Origin: Piliocolobus tephrosceles
Taxonomy: Eukaryota > Chordata > Mammalia > Primates > Cercopithecidae
DNA length: 64,000 bases
Reading direction: 5' to 3'
NCBI RefSeq assembly: GCF_002776525.5
Contig: NC_045436.1
Coordinates: 51,505,313-51,569,312, forward strand
This document shows positions 58,793 to 64,000 of the stretch, piece by piece. The notes beneath the pieces are model-generated. The model saw only the letters and a list, made by a program, of their open reading frames with translations, was not told the DNA's origin and searched no databases. The translations under genes and the position numbers were made by a program. Position 1 is the first letter of the stretch, and the number at the start of each line of letters is the position of its first letter.

Positions 58793-59088
58793 TTCTTTTT
58801 TTTAAGACAGGGGTCTTTTTCTGTCACCCAGACTGGGGTGCAGTGGTGTGATCTTGGGTCACTGCAACCTTAGTCCCAGGCTCTAACGATCCTCCCAAGT
58901 AGCTGGGGCCACAGGCGTGCACCACCACACCCAGGATTTTTGAGGTATTTTTAATAGAGATAGGGTATCTCCATGTTGCCCTGTTTCTACCCTGTCTCAT
59001 GTTGAGTTTGAACTCTTGAATTCAAGTGATCCACCTGACTTAGCCTCCCAAAATGCTGGGATTAGCGGCATTAGCCACCACACCCAGT
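58793..59088 (-). mobile_element. Old Alu (AluJ-like)
   Basis: An inverted Alu, heavily diverged: 'gacaggggtctttttctgtc', 'acccagactggggtgcagtg', 'ccaagtagctggggccacag', 'ggtatctccatgttgccc' and 'aaaatgctgggattagcggc'. An extra duplicated-looking stretch (about 58980-59005) disturbs the left arm. Flanks AGAACATTCCTTTT and AGAATATTTCTTTT look like a decayed target-site duplication. Confidence 0.88.
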
Positions 59089-59305
59089 CAGAATATTTCT
59101 TTTTTCTCTCCCTAAATCTCACTCTTTTATTCAAATATTATTATTAGTTAGTCATTATTTATGTGAATCTTATTCTGCTTACTAAGTATATTTCAGTTTT
59201 ATTTATTTTTATATTAATAGAACCACATGAGTACTTTTCTGAAAATTACTATTTTCATTTTCACAATATGTAACATAGCAAATGTATATAATAGCAAATA
59301 TGTAA
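59089..59305. other. Short unassigned AT-rich spacer
   Basis: Nothing recognised. Confidence 0.5.
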
Positions 59306-59945
59306 TGTGAACCCCAAAGTATCTGAGCCAGGTCTCAGTTAATTTGGAAAGTTTACTTTTCCAAGGTTAAGGACACACCTGTGACACAGCCTCAGGCGGT
59401 CCTGACAACATGTATCCAAGGTGGTCAGGGTAGAACTTACTTTTATACATTTTAGGGAGACATAATACATCGATCAATACATGTAAGATGTACATTGGTT
59501 CTATCTGAAAAGGCAGAACCACTTGAAGCAGAAGCTTCCAGGTCAGAGGTGGATTTAAAGATTTTCTGACTGGTAATTGGTTGAAAGAGTCAAGTTATTA
59601 TATAAAGACCTGAAAGCAATAGAAATGAATGTCGGGCTTATGATAAGGGTATATACAGACCAAAGTTTTATAGTGCAGATGAAACCTTCAGATAGCAAGC
59701 TTTAGAGAAAATAGACTGTAATTTTTTTTTTTTTTTAATCATAGTTAAGGTCTGTGTTGATGTTTTTATTATTTAGGCAAGACAAATAGTTCAGGAAATA
59801 ATTGCTGTTGAAAAGACAGTTTGTTAAACTCAGAGATTCTAAGAGAAGGGGGCCTGCCAGAAACACTAGCTTTGAGAAATGAAGGTTTAAGTTAGCATGG
59901 CCATTGTTTATATTCCTAGGCTGAAACCAGGCCAGACAGGTAGGT
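59306..59945 (-). mobile_element. ERV1-type LTR, antisense
   Basis: Read on the minus strand it ends '...gagacctggctcagatactt' then TGGGGTTCACA, a familiar LTR 3' terminus. AATTAACTGAGACC and 'taaactttccaaattaac' precede it as the polyadenylation zone. Other antisense blocks on the plus strand are 'gacacagcctcaggcggtcc', 'tacattttagggagacataa', 'gactggtaattggttgaaag' and 'tgaaaccaggccagacaggt'. The last 184 bases recur at 63144-63327. The subfamily is not assigned. Confidence 0.65.
59762..59945. repeat. 184-bp direct repeat, copy 1
   Basis: Aligns without gaps to 63144-63327, at about 90 per cent identity by eye. Both copies start GTTTTTATTATTTAGGCAAG and end GCCAGACAGGTAGGT. Confidence 0.92.
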
Positions 59946-60199
59946 CTGCACTGACAGGAGTCAGAGAACGAAGCCCTGGGTCTGGTATCAGCCGCTCAGG
60001 ATTAAAGCATGCAGCCCAGGAGTGCTGGGCTGATCCTTGCCACTCTGAAAATTTTTAGCAATGAAGCCAATCACTGAATAGACCTTATACCACAGACAAA
60101 CCCCCAAGGATATCAAAGAATATAAAAGCAAAAACCCTATCCAAAGGACAGTAGCTTCAAAGATTAAAGGAACATCAGCCCACACAGGTGAGAAAGAAC

Positions 60200-61180
60200 A
60201 AGTGCAAGAACTCTTACAAATCAAAAGTGTCTTCTTACTCAACCCAGAGTGTCTTCTTACCTCCAAATGACCAAACTAGTTCCCTAGCAATGGGTCCTAA
60301 CCAGGCTGAAATGACAGATATACAATTGAGATTCTGGTTAAGAATGAAGATCTTGGAGATTCAGTAGAAAGTCAAAACCCAGTTGAAGGAATCTAAGGAA
60401 TCCACTGAAACAATATAAGAGCTGAAAGATGAAACAGACATTTTAAGAACAATCAAACTGATCAGATAGAGCTGAAAAACTTGCTTCAAGAACTTAAGAA
60501 TGTACTCACAAGTATTAACAGCAGAATCAACCAAGCTGAGGAAAGAATATTAAAGCTCAAAGACCGATTCTTCAAGTCAACTCAATCTGACAAAAATAAA
60601 GAAGAAAGAAAAGAATGAACAAAACCTCTAAGAAATATGGGATTATGTAAAGAAACCAATCCTAGTATTCATTCGCATCCCTGAAACAGAGGGAAAGAGA
60701 ACAAGCAACTGGGAAAACATATTTGAGAGCATTGTCCTTGAAAATTTCCCCAACCTTACTAGAGATATTGACATTAAAATTCAGGAAATGCAGAGAATCC
60801 CTCTGAGTTACTACACAAGAAGACCATTCCTAAGATACATAGTCATCAGATTCTCCAAGGTCAATGTGAAAGAAATAATATTAAAGGCAGCTAGAGAGAA
60901 GGGGCAGGTCACCTAGAAAGGGAACCCTGTAAGGCTAACAGCAGACCTTTCAGCAGAAACCCTACAAGCCGAAAGATATTGGGGGCCTATATTCAGCATT
61001 GCTAAAGAAAAGAAGTGTCAACCAAGAATTTCATATCGAGACAAACTAAGCTTTATAAGCAAAAGAGAGAAAAGATCCTTTCCAGATAAGTAAATGCCAA
61101 GGAAATTTGTTACCACTAGACCTGCCTTACAATAGGTCCCTAACGGGATGCTAAACACGGGAAGCAAAATCACTGTCACT
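60200..61180 (+). pseudogene. L1 ORF1 relic
   Basis: The intact family gene encodes an RNA-binding trimeric coiled-coil protein of about 340 aa that coats L1 RNA. Nucleotide landmarks: 'aaatgacagatatacaattg' near the start, the coiled-coil-coding 'aaaacttgcttcaagaactt' to 'gctgaggaaagaatatta', the RNA-recognition segment 'atcctagtattcattcgcat', and the C-terminal 'gcagaaaccctacaagccga' to 'tttcatatcgagacaaacta'. Stops and frameshifts leave no frame over 60 codons in this strand, so it is dead. Confidence 0.8.
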
Positions 61181-61254
61181 GACCACCACAAAACATAACT
61201 ATTGACACTATAAAAAAACTACACAATCAAGTATAATAATGACCAGTTAACATG

Positions 61255-62700
61255 ATGACAGGATCAAATATGCACATATCAATATTAACCTTGAATGTAA
61301 ATTAGCTAAATGCCCCACTTAAAAGGCACAGAGTGGTAAGCTGAATAAAGAAGAAAGACCCAACTGTATATTGTCTTCAAGAGACTCATATAGCACACAA
61401 TGCTCAAAGTAAAGAGATGGAGAAAAATCTACCCAGCAAATGAAAAACAAAGAAGAACAAGGGTTGTTATTCAAATTTCAGACAATACAGACTTTAAACC
61501 AACAATGACCAAAAAAGACAAAGGCCTTACATAATAATAAAGGGTTTGAATCACAAGAAGACTTAACTATCCTAAATATATATGCATCCAACACTGGAGC
61601 ACCCAGATTCAGTAAAACAAGCTCTCAGAGACGTACTTAGAGAATTAGATAAGCATACAATAATAGTGGAAAACTCTAACACCCAACTGACAGTATTAGA
61701 GAGATCATTGAGTCAGAAAACTTACAAAGATATTCAGGAAACAAACTCTGACGCTTGAGCAAATGAACCTAACGTATCTACAGAACTCTCCACCCAATAG
61801 CAACATAATATACATTCTTCTCATCAGCACTTGACACATATTCTAAAATTGATCACACAATCAGCCATAAAACAATTCTCAGTGAATTTGAAAAAAACTG
61901 TGAAATTATGTCAACCACACTCTTGGACCGCAGTGCAATAAAAATAAAAATCAGTACTAAGAAGATCTCTCAAAATCATGTAATTACATGGAAATTTAAA
62001 AAATCTTCTTCTGAATGACTTTTAGGTAAACAATAAAATTAAGACAGAAATCAAGAAATTATTTTAAACTAATGAAAACAAAGATAAAACATACCAGAAT
62101 CCCTGAGACTTAGCTAAAGCAATGTTAAGAAGAAAGTTTATAGTGCCAAACACCCACATCAAAAAGTTAGAAAGATCTCAAATTAACAACCTCACATCAC
62201 ACCTAGAGGGACTAGAAAAATAAGAGTAAACCAACATGAAAGCTAGCAGAAGAAAAGAAAAATCAAAATCTGAGCTGAACTGAGTGAAATTTAAATACAT
62301 AGAAAACATAAACCAAAACATGATTATTTGAAATAATAAATAAGACATGATGACAGGATCATGCAAGCCAGACAGACAATGAAAAAAGCAGAGAAGACCC
62401 AAATAAACACAATCAGAAATGACAACGAGGATATCACCGTCAACCCCACAGAAATACAACAAAACAAAACAAAAAACCTGAGACTATTATGAACACCTCT
62501 ATGAACACAAACTAGAAAACTTAGAAGAAATGGATACATTCCTAGAAGTATACAGCCTCCCAAGATTGAACCAGGAAGAAATTGAAACCCTGAACCAACC
62601 AGTAACGAGTTCTGAAATTGAATCATTAATAAAGAGCCTACTGACTAGAAAAGCCCTGGAGGAGACGGATGTACGGCTAAATTCTACCAGACTTATAAAG
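61255..62700 (+). pseudogene. L1 ORF2 relic, endonuclease and start of reverse transcriptase
   Basis: The start ATGACAGGATCAAATATGCA at 61255 is the standard ORF2 start. A TAG ends the frame at codon 17 (61303-61305). The region then follows the endonuclease domain ('tcttcaagagactcatatag', 'ataatagtggaaaactctaa', 'cagaactctccacccaatag') and the linker into reverse transcriptase ('ttagaagaaatggatacatt', 'gttctgaaattgaatcatta'). The frame at 62530-62802 crosses the deletion point and fuses this part to the ORF2 C-terminal end. All reverse transcriptase catalytic blocks lie in the missing part. Confidence 0.85.
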
Positions 62701-63143
62701 AAGATATGGATGAAGCTGGAAGTCATTATCCTAAATCAATTAACAGAGGAAGCGAAAACCAAGTACTGCATTCTTCACTTAAAAGTGGGAGGTAAACATT
62801 GAGTACACATAGGCATAAAGAAGAAAACAATAGACAGTGCGGCCTATTTAAGGGTGGAGGGTGGGAGGAGGATGAGGATTAAAAAATGAGCTATTGGGTA
62901 CTATGCTTATTACCTGAATGACAAAATTATCTGTACACCCATCCCCTACAACATGCAATTTACCCATATAACAAACCTGCACGTGTACCCTGAACCTAAA
63001 ATAAAATCTGGAGGGAAAAGAAAACAAAACTAACACACAAAATACAAAAGCAAAGAAGATGTGGCACAGCTAATTTGTATGAATTAAATAAGCCATCATG
63101 TTCATTATACTGGCAGTAGTAAAAGCCAGGCTACTCTTTCAAA

Positions 63144-63327
63144 GTTTTTATTATTTAGGCAAGACCAATAGGTCAGGAAATAATTGCTATTGAAAAGACA
63201 GTTTGTTATACTCAGAAATTCCAAGAGAAGGGAGCAGGCCAGAAACACTAGCCTTTAGAAGTGAAGATTTAAGTTATCACGGCCGTTGTTTACATTCCTA
63301 GGCTGAAACCAGGCCAGACAGGTAGGT
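63144..63327. repeat. 184-bp direct repeat, copy 2
   Basis: Second copy of 59762-59945, same orientation and same end points. It lies about 130 bases past the L1 3' end. It represents a part of the antisense LTR at 59306-59945, so it is either a fragment of a second LTR or a local duplication. Confidence 0.92.
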
Positions 63328-64000
63328 GCATTGAATGAATGCCAAGAGATGAAAAGAGAGCGATAAGTTCCATTTGCAGGTTGAATTAGCTGCAAGAGGA
63401 GGGCATTTGCTGAGAAACTTCCTCTATTAGATATTGCCCTACTGGGCCTGGTATTTTCAACTGTGTGGTTGAACATATTGAGTCTACTTTTCTGTTGAAA
63501 ATCTTAAGACTGGCTATGCCCTCTTCATGGGATGTGGAACCATACGAACATAATCTTGTCAGTGAGTCCTACAGAATAAAGGCTGAAAAATAAAACGTGG
63601 GAAACTGTCTGGTGAGAGCAGGCCAGATATTTACAACTTTATAATTGAGGACTGTGAGGTAAAACAGTCAGTCACTTCAATAGTCTTACAAGCCAAAATA
63701 GTCCCATAATACACAATGGAAATGTATTGCTGCCATGAGGAGTTAGAGGCTGACTGAATACAAGGGCTAACATCCATGCTCACAATCAAGGGTAGGATCT
63801 TGCAAGAACATGACCAGGCCCACTTCACCAAAACTACTCTCAGCCTTATGATATGAGAGAAATATTGAATGTAGAAATATGTAATTTGTTTCCTTATATG
63901 GTGAAAAAATAGATCCTGGAGTGTTGATGTGATCTTGTTCATAGTTACTTACAAGAAACCCAATGAACCATTAATTTAGAATTCCTTTTAACTGGCACAT
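63328..64000. other. Unassigned DNA, possibly antisense ERV-related
   Basis: No gene recognised. The 103-aa minus-strand frame at 63631-63942 and the 73-aa frame at 63255-63476 show no domain that I can name. Because an LTR-derived fragment precedes it, this could be ERV internal sequence, but I see no legible motif. Confidence 0.35.

Larger units (their letters stand above)
59990..63015 (+). mobile_element. L1 (L1PA/PB-age) with large ORF2 deletion
   Basis: From upstream to downstream: 5' UTR end ('caaggatatcaaagaatata', 'ggacagtagcttcaaagatt'), ORF1 (about 60200-61180), inter-ORF region, ORF2 start at 61255, the endonuclease region and the beginning of reverse transcriptase to about 62700. 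It then jumps to the ORF2 C-terminal/3' UTR text 'tggatgaagctggaagtcat', 'aaaagtgggaggtaaacatt', 'aacaaacctgcacgtgtacc' and AATAAAATCTGG. The middle and end of ORF2, roughly 2 kb, are absent. The tail is short and A-rich. No target-site duplication is evident. Confidence 0.88.

Noticed and set aside
1..64000. A coordinated gene system, toxin-antitoxin, phage or operon
   Set aside because: The window is primate non-coding DNA full of Alu, L1, MIR and ERV elements. No such genes are visible on either strand.

Overview
This window is non-coding primate nuclear DNA. It is AT-rich by eye, poor in CpG outside young repeats, and packed with interspersed repeats of many ages. I found no protein-coding exon, tRNA, snRNA, CRISPR array or prokaryotic feature. 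The long open frames are fragments of Alu, L1 and ERV sequence or chance frames. Several Alu copies carry right-arm and linker variants (GCTGAGATCCGGCCACTG-like, and ACTAGCCGGGCGAGGTGG) that I know from Old World monkey AluY lineages (AluYRa-like) rather than human AluY. The best guess is therefore a cercopithecid such as macaque, baboon or vervet, in an intergenic or deep intronic location.

Layout. 1-2860 looks like single-copy DNA. 2861-5500 holds an L2 fragment and an old L1M cut by two SINE insertions. 5500-12190 is mostly unassigned DNA with an ancient L1 trace and three Alus. 12190-14390 holds a solo ERV-type LTR and a second LTR-like element that hosts an Alu with an inverted 5' part. 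15300-17624 has a MIR and two Alus, one with a suspicious GC-rich stretch. 17845-21862 is a 5'-truncated, broken L1 on the minus strand, itself hit by an Alu. 22110-31910 alternates unassigned DNA with Alu, MIR and L1 fragments. 35253-35850 is an L1 3' end with target-site duplications, and 36120-37680 is an old L1M. 37935-45900 is a nested endogenous-retrovirus mosaic on the minus strand, carrying an MER11 solo LTR, two MLT1 fragments and two further LTR-like inserts. An Alu with a 100-base N gap follows at 45932. 46263-57813 is mostly unassigned with MIRs, an unattributed older repeat and a perfect 26-bp inverted repeat 325 bases apart. 57814-59088 holds a Tigger-like DNA transposon, an older repeat and an AluJ-like copy with a TTTC microsatellite tail. 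59306-63327 holds an antisense LTR, an L1 with an internal deletion, and a 184-bp direct repeat on either side of it.

No genes act together here. The coherent story is one of layered retrotransposition: very old L2, MIR and L1M; then MLT1/ERVL and DNA transposons; then L1 and ERV LTRs; and last Old World monkey AluY copies with intact target-site duplications. I found no undescribed biological system. The most unusual items are the inverted (twin-primed-looking) Alu at 13677-14018, the 26-bp inverted repeat at 47682/48007, the 184-bp repeats flanking the internally deleted L1, and the nested ERV structure. Repeat family names come from memory of consensus sequences and were not checked against a library.
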